DNA of 64,000 nt from Ulota crispa (lineage: Eukaryota; Streptophyta; Bryopsida; Orthotrichales; Orthotrichaceae), in assembly GCA_963920765.1 (NCBI GenBank), contig OY987245.1:7580727-7644726 (forward strand), read 5' to 3'. The translations under genes and the position numbers were made by a program. Shown here one piece after another: positions 26,101 through 37,174 of this stretch. The first letter of the stretch is position 1; each line of letters begins with the position of its first letter. The notes under the pieces were generated by a model that saw only the letters and a list, made by a program, of their open reading frames with translations, was not told the origin of the DNA and did no database searches.

Positions 26101-26523
26101 AAATGATGATTTTTGGCGTTGTTCAAAGTGGCTTGGCAAAGGCCAGACATACGTTCTGGACTTTAATGGAGCCTATCTGCCCTGTCAAAGAATTTGTATT
26201 CATGGCAAATTTCATAAAGAACTTCTCCACTCCCTAAATTCAAATACCGTACGTCGCACACAAGAGAATGTTGTAGATAATGCCGCCTAGAATTCGATTG
26301 TACACTTTCTAGTTAACGTGTGGTGTCGTACTTTGAGCCTGCAACACATGACACTTTGGCTCCAATATTTCCTTAAAATGTGAAAGCTCAACCTGCCAAA
26401 GGCAGAGAAAACGTCGCCATAATTGGAGCAAACTCCACAAACTGACTTTGGAGTAACCTAACCGATATTACTTCTTCTTTGATCAAGAATTGCAATCAAA
26501 AGCATTCTTCTCAACTATTGCAA

Positions 26524-26648
26524 TACAAGGAAATCATGGTCAAATTTCTAGAATAGTTGACAAAAATTATGACCTAATTTACATTATACTATAGATTAGG
26601 TCACAATTTTTGTCAACTTTTCTATACGTTCAACCATGTTTCCTTGTA
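26524..26648. mobile_element. Short foldback element
   Basis: Arms from TACAAGGAAATCATGGT to its inverse ending CCTTGTA pair over about 55 bp, with 'ttgacaaaaatta' near the centre. 125 bp, non-coding. The surrounding 26101-26757 holds nothing else I recognise. Confidence 0.6.
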
Positions 26649-26757
26649 GTGGTAGCAGAGAGACAATCCAAACTACATGCAAAGACCAAGTCAAATATCT
26701 TGTAATGTGACATGTAAAAGCGTAAGAATGCCAAGAACCGAAAGCATTGTTCACAAA

Positions 26758-27120
26758 TACTCCCTCTGTCCCAAAATAATCTTCATGTTACACAAAATGT
26801 TATAGACAAAGCTAAAAAAGTAACCATTTTCCAAAAAAGAATTGACCTATGAATAGAGTTTGGTGTCCTCCTATTGTTCTAAAATTTTGAGTTTCAAATT
26901 AGTTTTCAAAGTGTGGTTTCAAAATGCTTGAAAATTGAATTTTTGAGGCAATTTTGAAGAGTACCGGTGGCCACTCACTTGATGGCATGGGATTGGTTAG
27001 CATGCCCATGCTTTTGGACTATGCAAGTGTTGCTAGCTCCCTTCCTCCTCCAACAAGAAGATCATTTTGGGACACTAAATAAAGGTCAATAGGAAGATCA
27101 TTTTTGAGACGGAGGGAGTA
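26758..27120. mobile_element. Stowaway-like MITE S2
   Basis: TACTCCCTCTGTCCCAAAAT at the left and GACGGAGGGAGTA at the right with TA borders, the standard plant Stowaway terminus. Non-coding. Confidence 0.8.
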
Positions 27121-27449
27121 CATCAACTAATCAAACAAATTGCACAAAAAATCGCAAAAAACCACTCCAAGTTCACACTCTTTCTTCCACTAGAAGAAAA
27201 TTCAGCACAAAATCAACAGAATTTCAACCAAAAACTATTGATTTTTTCTGTGGATTTGGTCAAATTGATTTGGGTAGTTTTCTATTGATTTTCAGTTAAT
27301 TTTTTGTTGATTATTTACAATTTTTTGTTAATTTTTTGTTGATTTCTGTTACTTTTCACGTATTTTATGCTGTTCAATTCTATTTCTTTTCAATTTTTTT
27401 TTTTTCATAGAATTTTATTTTATTTTATGATAAAAAGTGACCTTTTTAG

Positions 27450-27535
27450 GGGGCACGCAGTTGCCCGAACGCTCGGGCAGATGCCGACAATGTAGTTCAA
27501 ACCCCGCACCTCTATCCTCACACTCCACAACTCTC
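27450..27535 (+). repeat. Possible tRNA-derived SINE head
   Basis: A G/C-rich island in AT-rich DNA with an A-box-like stretch (GCACGCAGTTGCCCG) and, about 50 bp on, a B-box-like AGTTCAAACC. The spacing fits a tRNA-related Pol III promoter. No tail or target repeat was established, so this is tentative; it does not fold as a complete tRNA by eye. Confidence 0.3.
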
Positions 27536-28076
27536 ACATTCTCAAAAACCACTAGAGAGTGTGCAAATACATATGCACACATTGATATCTTGATTCTATT
27601 TGTACATTAAATGTTCATGTCATTAGTAATCCAGTAGACTTTGGAGGCTATTTCCGCCCATTAAAGAACTTTTTTTCCAAAAACTTAGAACTAAGAAAAG
27701 TTGGTAAATGTATTTTATTTTCACCTCCAACAGTTTTTTTTGGATTTCAATTTTTTTATCAAAAGTTATGAGCTAAAATCAGAGAAGGTGTTTAGAAATT
27801 TTAAATAAATTGTTTATTTCCATCCTTTTGATTTTGTTTATAAATTTTTATTGGAATTTGCAAATCTCAAAAGAATTGCTGCAGGCAAAGGTTGGATTCA
27901 TTAATAATTATTACTTAGTGCTAGTTTTTTTTGTAAAATGAACCTTATTTTGTTAAAATAGCATCCATAGTTTGATAGCTTCAAATAACATGATATTGTG
28001 AAAAGTTACGGAATTAAAACCTTGCAATTATAAAATCCAAATTCTATAAACTTTTGAATAGTTTTGGATATTTTTT

Positions 28077-28490
28077 AAGGGCATTAATATGTGAACCACA
28101 CCTTTTGAACTACTGTACCACACCCTCGGGGTAAATTTGAGATTTCTACCATCAAAAATTTGAGTTTGAGAATTTTGAATTCAAATTTGGACTTGAAGAC
28201 CATGATATTGTCTAGGACCATAAAAAAGGTTGCAATTCAACAACACCCAATGAAAAAGCTTATCTTTTTTTACAAACAAGAGTAAAATTAACAATTTTTT
28301 CTCTAACTAAACTTTTTCATTGGGTGTTTTTGAATTGCAACTATTTTTATGGTTCTAGACAATATCATGGTCTCTAAGTCCAAATCTGAATTCAAAATTT
28401 TCAAATTCAGCTTTTTGATGGTAGAAATCTAAAATTTTACTCCATGGTATGGTATAGTAATTGGAAGGGTGTGGTACACATATCAATTCC
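28077..28490. mobile_element. B-family MITE B2, nested in the CACTA-type element
   Basis: The interior is a long palindrome around 'aaaaagcttatctttttt'. The ends 'gggcattaatatgtgaacc' and 'acacatatcaattccc' are diverged from B1. Because it lies within the 27188-29965 element it is the younger insertion. Confidence 0.6.
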
Positions 28491-29394
28491 CATCTTTTAA
28501 AGCTTATAAAAGTATTTTAAAAGATCGTTTTTTTTTAATTCATTTGGTTAGTAATTGAAGGAAAAATACTAAAAATACCCTTTAAGTCCTTCAAAATATC
28601 AAGTTTACTCTAAAAATATGTGAAACATCAAAAATATTCTTTATTTTTTGTAGGAATATCAATTATACTCCTATTATTTTAGAAAATTAATAAAAAAACT
28701 CTTCTATTTTGAAATGTTAAATATATCCTTATGTTATTTGAAATGTTAAATATATCCTTATGTTATTTGAAATGTAAAAATCACCTTTGGTTTCTTGTAA
28801 GAATTTGCATTAAACTATATACTTGGTTATCATATAACACAAAGATATTTTTGGTACTTTTAATCCTTGAGGGACATATATGATTCTTCAAAGAATTGAG
28901 GAGCATCTTTTATATTTGTTTGTAAAGAAATTTTGGTATTTAAAACAACAAAATGTTGTACTTTTTATATAAAATTTTATTGAATTAGAGAAGTTGTGTC
29001 CAAAAGTGTCCAGATCAACAGAAAACTATTGATTTTTTTGTTATTATGGTCATGTTTTTACTTGACTTTAAAGGCTGCTAATTTTAAATCTTAGCAAATT
29101 GTGAAAAGTAAAGAAAATAAAACCAGTCAATGTACACTCAAACTTCTAAAAGATTCTTTTTTTTTTGAAAACTTCTTTTATTTTTTAAAACTTCAAAACT
29201 TTTTAATGAGGTCCAAAAAGGTTTTAGAAAGATTTCAAAAACAAACCTAAACTATTGTAATAGCTTTTTTATTAAAAATATTTTAAAGTATTTTGATGAA
29301 TTACAAATAGATTCCTAAAGGACTCTAATTCAGTCTAAGAGATTCTATTTTTGTAAATATTTTGAAGTACTTTAACAAATTTCATAAAGATTTT

Positions 29395-29815
29395 AAAAAG
29401 ATTCTCAAAGATTCCAAAAAGGTTCTTGAAAATTCTCAGAGATTCTCAATGATTTTTTGAATTTCCAAAAAGATTCTCAAAAGATTTTCAAAGATTCCCA
29501 AAGATTCTCAAAGCTTCTCAAAGATTCTAGGAAGATTCCAAGATTATTCATAAAGATTCTCAAAAATTCTCAAAAAAATTCAAAATTCCTAGAACATTTC
29601 CAAAGATTCTTAAATATTCCAAACTATTCTCAAAGATTCTCAAAAATTCTCAAATATTCTTAAAAGATTCTCAAAGGTTCCAAGAAGGTTCTCAAAGATT
29701 TCAAGAAGATTCCAAAAAAACTTGAAAAGACTCCCAAAGATTTTCAAAGATTCTTGAAGATTCCAAAAAGATTCTCAAAAAATTCCCAAAAGATCCTCAA
29801 AAGATTCCAAAATTT
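29395..29815 (+). repeat. Degenerate AT-rich minisatellite (gattctcaaa units)
   Basis: Roughly 10-15-bp units of the form 'aaagattctcaaa' and 'agattccaaaa' repeat about thirty times with changes. The 68-codon open frame 29457-29663 is simply a translation of this repeat. Confidence 0.8.
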
Positions 29816-30072
29816 TTGTTGATTTAGATAATGATGTCCAAATCAACAGAACGTATTTAGTTTTTTACAGAATTCTGTTAAATTAGTCAATTAGCGTGGG
29901 CAAGTGCCCAAATCAATAAGAAACTGTTCATTTTTTGTTGTTTTGGAAGGAGTTTTCTACTAGTGTTCCTTAATCTACAATCAAAGCCGCATCCAATCAA
30001 TTTACCGCCAATTTCACTATAAACAAGAACTGCAACAAAAGTGGAGTTCCCGTTACTCGTCCTATTATGATC

Positions 30073-30328
30073 AACACCATATTATGTGAATTGGAAAAAT
30101 GGAGATACCATTTTGTACTCCATCTTAATCCTACATACAATATATGTAGGCATAGCTATTGCTCAAAATTGAAATTATTTGAAATTCTTGTAAACAATCA
30201 CTGAGACTTTAATATTGTACAAGCAATTGCATGTTTTTTCTTTTGTAATATGCTGAATTTTACATAATTACAAAAATGGTGAAAGTCCCAGAATGTACTC
30301 TTTTTCCCAATTTACCTAATATGGTGTT
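30073..30328. mobile_element. AACACCATATT-family MITE A7
   Basis: AACACCATATTATGTGAATT at the left and AATTTACCTAATATGGTGTT at the right. The interior resembles A5 and A6. The flanks GATC/GATC are also symmetrical. Confidence 0.78.
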
Positions 30329-31289
30329 GATCCTTCTTAGCAATCAACGTCTTGGTTTTATTGTCATAGTATCAGCCGACGTGTATCATGACGAGAGGCC
30401 CTGCACCACGCTTGACGATGTTGTACATTCTTGCAAGCGTGACATCAATTCGATTCTAATCCTAAATCTTCTCTGCAGTCGTCGCAAAAATACTCAAACC
30501 GAGTTAAAACTACAAATCAAGCCTCTTCCACTTCGTCACTAACGTTACGAAAAATGAAGTACAATCAAGATTCGTGGTTAACAAAAAGCAAGACTGAAGT
30601 CATCAGGAAACAAATTGTAAGATTCATATCCAGGCAGGCAATACTGCCTTGAATTCAAGCAATTCTCCGGATTCGCAACGTCGTCATTCACTCTAGTTGT
30701 AAACATTCAAGAACGTTTAAATACAGTGCAAAGGCGGGAAAAGATGCAGATTAATTATTTCTACATGGAAGCACAGCAACAACAATCAAGCCGAGTAAAA
30801 CCATGAGCCATTGCAGAACTTCTTCTCAACAACAATCAAGCCGAGTAAAACGTTGAGCAACTGCATGCAAAATTTCTTCTACTTCTTCACTGACATGGCA
30901 AAGAAAATCACAAACAAGATTCTTAGAGCAGTACTTAATTCAGTAACAAAGAAGAGCATCAGAATCCAAGCAGGAGTGCTAGGAAAACTGGCCTCAAGAG
31001 TTCCACGACCTTCGCCTTCGATACGAGGAGCTCTCTGAACAAGAGTGCGGGCGGATTGCGAGAGTCCCAATCGCACGCACTCTGGTTGCAAACAACACAA
31101 AAAGAGTGCAAGGCGGGAAAAAGGCAGTTTAAAAGAGTTCCCAAATGAAAGAGCTGTAACTCTCTCAGATCACTTTTGAGGGCGTTGGGCAATTGGAGAG
31201 CGGGAGAGTGATAAAGAATTGTTTCTTGAAGTGTCTAAGCTTAGTCTTGCCAACTCGCAGCTTTGATTGGTTCTGAGCAAACTAGTTCT
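30329..31289. other. Unassigned G/C-richer stretch with two E2F-like sites and short duplications
   Basis: GGCGGGAAAA at 30733-30742 and GGCGGGAAA at 31112-31120 match the plant E2F site. The two lie in related contexts ('actctagttgtaaaca' and 'actctggttgcaaaca'), so a block of about 380 bp seems duplicated. A 50-bp duplication begins at 30777 and 30827. No coding exon is convincing. It may be a promoter or leader of an unrecognised gene, or a gene relic. Confidence 0.35.
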
Positions 31290-31609
31290 TAATAGGAACA
31301 CCCATAAGCATCACTGTCCCCATAACCATCACCTCTCAAAATTTTGGAAAATTAGTAGAAATGAATAGATGTAATTACAAGGATGTACAACATGTGAACA
31401 TGAAACTTTAGTGTTGGTTATGGGTGCAATGGCAATTTGCTCTTCAAAAATTCACAACTTATTCTCACAATATCAAAATAATACATTCGAAAGTGCAAAC
31501 TCATTATTTTTCTATTCCTAATATGATCCTATAATTTGCTAGCTGTTGTTTATTAATACTCATCATGTTCAAAACCCTTAGATTGACGCTTATAGGTGCT
31601 CCTACCTTA
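31290..31609. mobile_element. TA-flanked AAGGTAG MITE T5
   Basis: It is the same subfamily as T2-T4 and T6, in the opposite orientation. The right end ATAGGTGCTCCTACCTTA is good; the left end is worn. It lies about 0.7 kb downstream of the TENA_E stop codon. Confidence 0.72.
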
Positions 31610-32337
31610 AGAGCATCTCCACCGGTTCAAGCTCTTTCAAAGTTTTCCATTTGTTTTGACCGGCCTCCAAACCCCTGGATCTCCACCCATGATTTAAAAA
31701 AAATTGTACCCATAAAAAATGAGTGAATTTGGTTAGGCAAGGTCATTCACGTGATCACACAACTCCAAAGCGTAGTGATTAAGTACAGTGATACTTGGAT
31801 AAGGTCAATGCCTTGAACAAAAAAAAGCATTAACCGCAAACAAACATTCCACATAACCAAGCCTAAACATTAAAAAAAGGTAAGACTTTGACTTGTCCAA
31901 ATGTTTCTCTTACAAAGGCTAACCTTATCCAAGCATCACTATATATAGATCCATTTTAGATCGAACTGTGAGAGCTTCTGCATAACGTTCCGGATGTCAA
32001 TACCATAGCCAGGACTCAGAGAATCAAGACAGGTAAATAAGAATCTTACTGAATTCCCACGAGTTTCTGCATTCAAACTAAGAACTATTCATCAAAAGAT
32101 ATATACAGGTACAGAACCTCTTGCAAGAGAAGGGAAAACTTTGACCGCCTAGATATCCTCGAGGTTTCAAAAGCATGTAACACATTGAATAGGGTTATAC
32201 CCATTCAAACCAAAACCTCGAGTGACCAGTCTAATGCACAAATTATACCACATAAAATTACACCCTCTTGCAACAGAAGTTCCACAAATGTCCTTCTACC
32301 TTTCAAGTACTTGGACTATAATGCAACAGCGTTGCTT
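31610..32337. other. Downstream region of the TENA_E gene
   Basis: It should contain the 3' UTR and poly(A) site of the minus-strand TENA_E gene just below 32338. No other feature is recognised. Confidence 0.35.
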
Positions 32338-34359
32338 TCAACCAGTTTGCATACTAGCCATATCCCAAAATTTGATCTCAAGCTCCAAAATGCGCACACA
32401 AACCTGGAATCAAAAGCCAAATATTGAAAAAGCATCCTTGATAACTGTTTCTCCAAAACAATCACAGGAATCGTAACACATGTTAGATGAAATCAAAGGC
32501 AAGGATGATAGAAAGACATAAGTTAAAAGGTTTACAGTACTGTTTTTTTCTGTTTTTTACCTCTTTGGCTTGCTTCTGCTCAACCTCGGAAGCGGTCTCC
32601 AGAGCTTTGTCAGCCAGCTTCTGCAAGCTCAGTGCATACTCATGGAACTCCGGACTCCCCCATCGCCTGACTGTACTAAGAAGCTCATCTGGCGTTTTGG
32701 AGCCTTCCTCCAAGCATGACATAAAACTGGCGTTGTATACCAATTCTATTAACCAGAAAGCCGCTATTGCAACTGCGTATGGCGTCTCCTCCTTCTCCAG
32801 TTCCTTCAGAAATCTAACAAGAAGCAAAATCAGGGTTAAAAGACCAGAACTAATTCTCCCTTCACTATCTCCAGTTGGTAAAGACGAGATAAAGCGAGAG
32901 AAAGAGACAGACAGCGGATTGCAAAGTACTCCCTCTGTCCCTCTAAAAAGCTCTAAATCAAACACATTTCTTGTACCACTAAAAAGCTCCCTTTTGCTGA
33001 TTTGCCATGTTCAATGATCTCATGGGGGCAAGTTAAGCGATTAGAGAGCATTCCTCTCCTGGCAAGCTTGGCCTTGCCCATATGAGGTACCATTGTTGCT
33101 ACTAAGCTTTTAAATCATCAATAACTAGGAGCTGACAGCAAGCACAAACATGGTACTTTTTGCATGGAATTTGGGTGCCTCAATGGCGACATCAAAACTG
33201 GAGATTTTGCATACATTTGAAAGATGGTATATTGATTCTAGAATGCATGTGTCACTAGCACAAAGACTAAAATAATGAGGAGCTGGCAACATTCACAAAC
33301 TATGCACAAACATGGTACTTTTTGCATGGAATTTAGATGCCTAAACGGCGACATCAAAACTGGAGATTTTGCATACAATTGGTAGATGGTATATTGATTG
33401 TAGAATGCATGTGTCACTATCACAAAAACTAAAAATACAGTTAGATAGCTTTTTGAACGTTTTAAGAAGGACAGATGGAGTATCTTACTTGCAGTAATTT
33501 TTGTTTGGCTCAAGTAACGTGACCTTCTTCAGAAACACTTGCCAGAAGTTCGCCTCTTTCCGAAACCACGCAATCTCGCTCTCTAGAGCTGTAACTCCGC
33601 CCAAGATGACATCCACGTCGTGCTCGGGTGCATCTCGCGGCACCTTGAGTAGCACACTCGCAACGAAGCGGACAAATTCTCTTACGAAGTGGTAATCTTG
33701 TTCCTGAAAAAAGAAAAAAAGAAAAAAACCTAAATATGAATCAAATCGGAACAAATTTAGCCATCATTGCGGTCAGAATTCCACCGCATCTGATTTCAAT
33801 TCGAGAGAAAAACGGAATTTCAGTCGCATGAGAAATTTTCGAAGAAAAAGATTAGTTCAAGGCTCGCCATTCAATGCTCAAAATTGCCGACCAGAAAGCA
33901 AACTTTAATGCCGTATCAAACTAGCCATCGCTGCATTCAGAATCCTCGTCGCCTGATTAGAAATTCGTTTCAAGAGACGATAAATTTCTGTCGTATGAGA
34001 AATTTTCGAAGGAAAGATTAGTTCGAGGCTCGCCATTCAATGCTCAAAATTGATGACCAGAAAGAAAACCTAAGTGCCGCATCAAATGGTGAGCTTAGCG
34101 TTCAGAATCCTCGTCATCTGATCAGGGATTAGGGATTCGTTTTCAAGAGAAGAGGATTTTCAATCGCACAAGAGATTCGAGCAGAAGTGAAAAGATTGTT
34201 TCGGACAGAGCTCACCATCCAGTGCTTGAAATTGATGATATCGATAGAGCCATCTCGAATGCTGGAAATGAAGAGGTGATTCGTGGCCGCTGTCCAAAGG
34301 TCGTGGTTCTTGTGCAGCCAATCTGTTGTGAAGGATGGTTTCTCCGATGTGCCCGACAT
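32338..34359 (-). CDS. TENA_E: TENA_E-type aminopyrimidine aminohydrolase (thiamin salvage), four coding exons
   Basis: Exons in transcript order: 34216-34359, 33489-33703, 32561-32813, 32338-32403, all GT-AG with a continuous frame of 225 aa. TenA-family enzymes hydrolyse amino-pyrimidine thiamin breakdown products so the pyrimidine can be reused; the plant E-type is a cytosolic salvage enzyme. Plant TENA_E features are visible in order: W-x(8)-YTAATRH-like LWTAATNHLFISSIRDGSID, then EQDYHFVREFVRFVASVL, GGVTALESEIAWF, the AAFWLIELVYNASFMSCLEEG block, RWGSPEFHEYA and the C-terminal LELEIKFWDMA, which carries the family's conserved Glu. The last exon of 21 codons is too short to show as an open frame. 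A TTG 15 bp upstream is in frame but ATG at 34359 is the better start. Length agrees with plant homologues. Confidence 0.94.
32927..33482. mobile_element. Stowaway-like MITE S3 in TENA_E intron 2
   Basis: TACTCCCTCTGTCC at the left and GGACAGATGGAGTA at the right with TA borders. The interior matches S1 of MED31, including a tandemly repeated half. Its right TA (33481-33482) is 6 bp from the exon 2 end, so it inserted right after the donor. Confidence 0.75.
33750..34240 (-). repeat. Tandem repeat in TENA_E intron 1 carrying donor-site copies
   Basis: A unit of about 166-182 bp occurs three times. Each contains a 'ggctcgccattcaatgctc' type block (33861, 34027) equivalent to the real exon 1 end plus donor at 34209-34240. 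The two intronic copies read GC where the real donor has GT. The intron therefore grew by duplicating its own 5' splice site with about 20 bp of exon. Confidence 0.7.
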
Positions 34360-34738
34360 GGTTTTTTTTCTCAACTCTTGCCAATTCAGTGAAGAATCCT
34401 GCGATCTCTAGTACGCTATATTAAACAAAAGTATTGTTCTGACCTTGCTAGGAACTGTACTAGTGCCTGATTAAGATGGTTCAGATTCCTTGGTGCGAAT
34501 TCTTCGAAGAATAGTGTGCAAAAACACGGATTAGTGAGCGAGAGTGAAGCTGATGCTCGTGGTCGTCCAACTCAGAGAGCACCAGTGGAAGAAAGCTCAA
34601 GTAAACTGGAAGAACCTGGTGACCGCGACCGTGGGTACCAATGTTCGGGAAGAACCGGTTGTCGGTGTATTGCTAGCCGGTGAAAATCCAAAGTTAACCG
34701 GTTGAGTTCTGAAATCACATGAAAAAAAAGGATTGATA
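34360..34738. other. Upstream region of TENA_E
   Basis: G/C-richer than its surroundings and likely to hold the promoter and leader of the minus-strand TENA_E gene. Several short 'ccggttg' motifs occur near 34660-34705. No second gene is supported. Confidence 0.35.
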
Positions 34739-35059
34739 TAAGGTATGTACACCCATAAGCGTCAAACTAAGGGTTTTGAACATGATGAATATCAATAAAC
34801 AGCTAGCAAATTATAGGATCCTCTTAGGAACAAAAAATAATAATGAGTTTGTGCTTTTGAATGTATTATTTGGATATTGTGAGAATAAGTTGTGAATTTT
34901 TAAAAAGCAAACTACTCATTGCACCAATTACCACTTTTAAGAATTCATATTCACATGTTGTACATCCTTGTCATTACATCTATTCACTTCCACAGATTTT
35001 CCAAGATTTCAGAGGTGACGGTTACGGGGACACTGACGCTTATGGGTGTACATACCTTA
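34739..35059. mobile_element. TA-flanked AAGGTAG MITE T6
   Basis: It starts TAAGGTATGTACACCCATAA and ends TATGGGTGTACATACCTTA with TA borders. It is alike along its length to T2-T5. It lies about 380 bp upstream of the TENA_E start codon. Confidence 0.8.
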
Positions 35060-35365
35060 GCACACCCAAGCAGGGTATAATTTTTGTTTTTGTCAGGGTA
35101 GAGCGACTCACACCCCAAAATGCACGCAGGTAAGGAAAATTTGTCTAAAACTGGAACAAATGAATGATTTACAAAAGTTCACCAAAAAACTACTAATATA
35201 AGCTAGTTTCATCCAAAACTTGGCAAATTGGGGTTTGTTCCAATAAGGATCTAGCAAGTTTGTCTAGATTTTCATATAGATTTCTTAGTGTAATTGTTGC
35301 CAACGGATTTTTGGGGTAAGATTCAAGCAAAAATTTGCCAAGAAATTAAACCCTGCATCCAAGGT

Positions 35366-35955
35366 CTGTTATATGGACACCAAGGAGGTAAGTTTTAGAT
35401 ATTTATCATCACCAAGTTGAATTTGGAAAATTTGAATTTTAAATTTGACTTTAGAGACTTTGATTTAGTCTAGAACCAAAAATGGGTAAAAGTAATAATT
35501 TGCCCCCTAGTTAAGCTTTTTCACTAGGTGTTGTTCAATTGTAACTTGTTTTAACACCATATTCATTAATTTGGGAAAAACAGGTGTCCCATGTTGTACT
35601 CCATTTTAAACCCAAAAAGTTACCTTAAACTAGACTTGAAGGTATTAGATTTAGTTTGAGCCACTAAGATTTTTTACCTTGCAAATTCCTCCTCTCAGGT
35701 GAGGACATGTGTACAAAAAAAAAGATGAGCTCGGTTTTAGGTGATCACCTAAAACTTTCTCCTCAAATTTTGAAAGTCCCAAAATGTACTGTTTTTCCCA
35801 AATCAACAAATATGGTGTTTTTTGTGATTTTAAACTAAATCAAGGTTTTTAAATCCAAATCTAACTTCAAATTTTCCAAATTCAACATGTTGAGGATAAA
35901 CATCTAAAATTTACCCCCCAGTGTCCATATAACAAACCCTAGGTGTGCCAATTCC
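35366..35955. mobile_element. B-family MITE B3, interrupted by an A-family element
   Basis: The outer arms 'ttatatggacac' and 'gtgtccatataa' pair, and the arms match B1 and B4. The middle is split by the insertion at 35553-35819. The outer borders are approximate. Confidence 0.6.
35553..35819. mobile_element. AACACCATATT-family MITE A8, nested in B3
   Basis: It starts AACACCATATTCATTAATTT and ends AAATATGGTGTT. It resembles A1 closely. It sits inside the B-family element, so the A family was active after the B family. Confidence 0.78.
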
Positions 35956-36750
35956 CAAAAAAAACTAGCAGGATTTTCAAAAACGTAATATTAATATAAT
36001 TACAAGCAAACTTCTTGCACTTTTTTAAAATTTTGAATTTAGTATCACCAAAATTTTGATGGTTTTGGAACTTGAGGTATTTGTATCTTCATTGCATTTT
36101 TTTCTTATAGGAATTGAACATCAGTCTCAGTGCAGTAGTGTATTTTGAGTGGATAGTCACACTACTGCCTCTTTTGAAATCCATATATAAAAAACTGATG
36201 TTGGTACACATGTCATTCAGCCAGTGGTGGTTAGACGTTTCCAATAAACCTAAGGGGTATACACGTGTTGTTATCCATTGGTCCAAAAATTGAGACTGCT
36301 CTTTGTGAGTAACGCCCACCCTCTCCATACTTGTATTTGTGTGACATCGGTTTGTCTTACAAACAATTTGGGATATTTGAAATTTGTTTTTTGGATCAAT
36401 GACATGGGAATTTGTTTTCAACCCTAGCATCAACGGTTGGACATCACCGAGATCAACGACTGATGCTTAATCTTCAAAAGACCACATCAATTGCAAAGGC
36501 AGGGATTCTTCTTCATTTAATTTTTGTCCACGGCTGTGGTTTTTCAAGGGGGGATTGAGGAATTGGCAGGATGGTTTATTTTAATTTTTAAAAAGGGCTG
36601 GTTGGGTTTTTTTTTATAATGCTCCCAGTTGGGTGGTTGCCCTTTTTTAGGGGATAGTTTAGAAAGATCCTATGTTGTTAGCTCTTAACCTCAAGCCTCA
36701 AACTTGCTTCAAACCAAACATGGACTCCAATTGTCAACCATGATAATTTT

Positions 36751-37174
36751 AGGGACTTGATATGTGCACACCAAGATTTGATATGTGCACACCTAGGATT
36801 TGACATGTGCACACCCGGGGGTGACTTTTAGATATTTACCATCAACAAGTTGGATTTGAAAATTTTGAATTCAAATTTGGATTTAGAGGTCTTGATTTAG
36901 TCTAGAATCAAAAAGGAGGTTATGATTTAAAAACACCGTTGGAAAAATTAAATTTTTTTTAAACAAGGGTAAAAGTAATAATTTGCTTCCTAACCAAGCT
37001 TTTCTACTAGGCATTGTTCAATTGGAAACTCCTTGGTGGTTCTAGACTTATTCAAGATTTCTAAATCCAACTCTAAATTCAAATTTTCCAAATTCAACTT
37101 GTTGATGGTAAATATCTAAAATTTGCTAACCCCAATGTGCATATATCAAACCTCAAGTGTGCACATGTTCCCTA
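36751..37174. mobile_element. B-family MITE B4
   Basis: It starts AGGGACTTGATATGTGCACA and ends TGTGCACATGTTCCCT, flanked by AATTTT on both sides. Near the left end the 'gatatgtgcacac' motif is repeated three times. The interior matches B1 and B3. Confidence 0.72.

Larger units (their letters stand above)
27188..29965. mobile_element. CACTA-type (CMC/EnSpm-like) non-autonomous element
   Basis: The left end CACTAGAAGAAAATTC and right end GAGTTTTCTACTAGTG are inverted, and both flanks carry the trinucleotide TTC (27185-27187 and 29966-29968). CACTA ends with a 3-bp target duplication define this superfamily. The 2.8-kb interior is AT-rich without a transposase. It contains a nested B-family MITE, a 'gattctcaaa' minisatellite and a possible tRNA-derived SINE head. 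Confidence 0.75.

Noticed and set aside
27450-27535. Functional tRNA gene
   Set aside because: Boxes A and B can be argued, but acceptor and anticodon stems do not form a full cloverleaf by eye.
29457-29663. 68-codon KDSQ-rich open frame
   Set aside because: Translation of the 'gattctcaaa' minisatellite, with no start context or second copy as a protein.
34560-34680. Plus-strand coding exon upstream of TENA_E
   Set aside because: A short open stretch exists, but there is no family match and the region is better read as the promoter and leader of the minus-strand gene.
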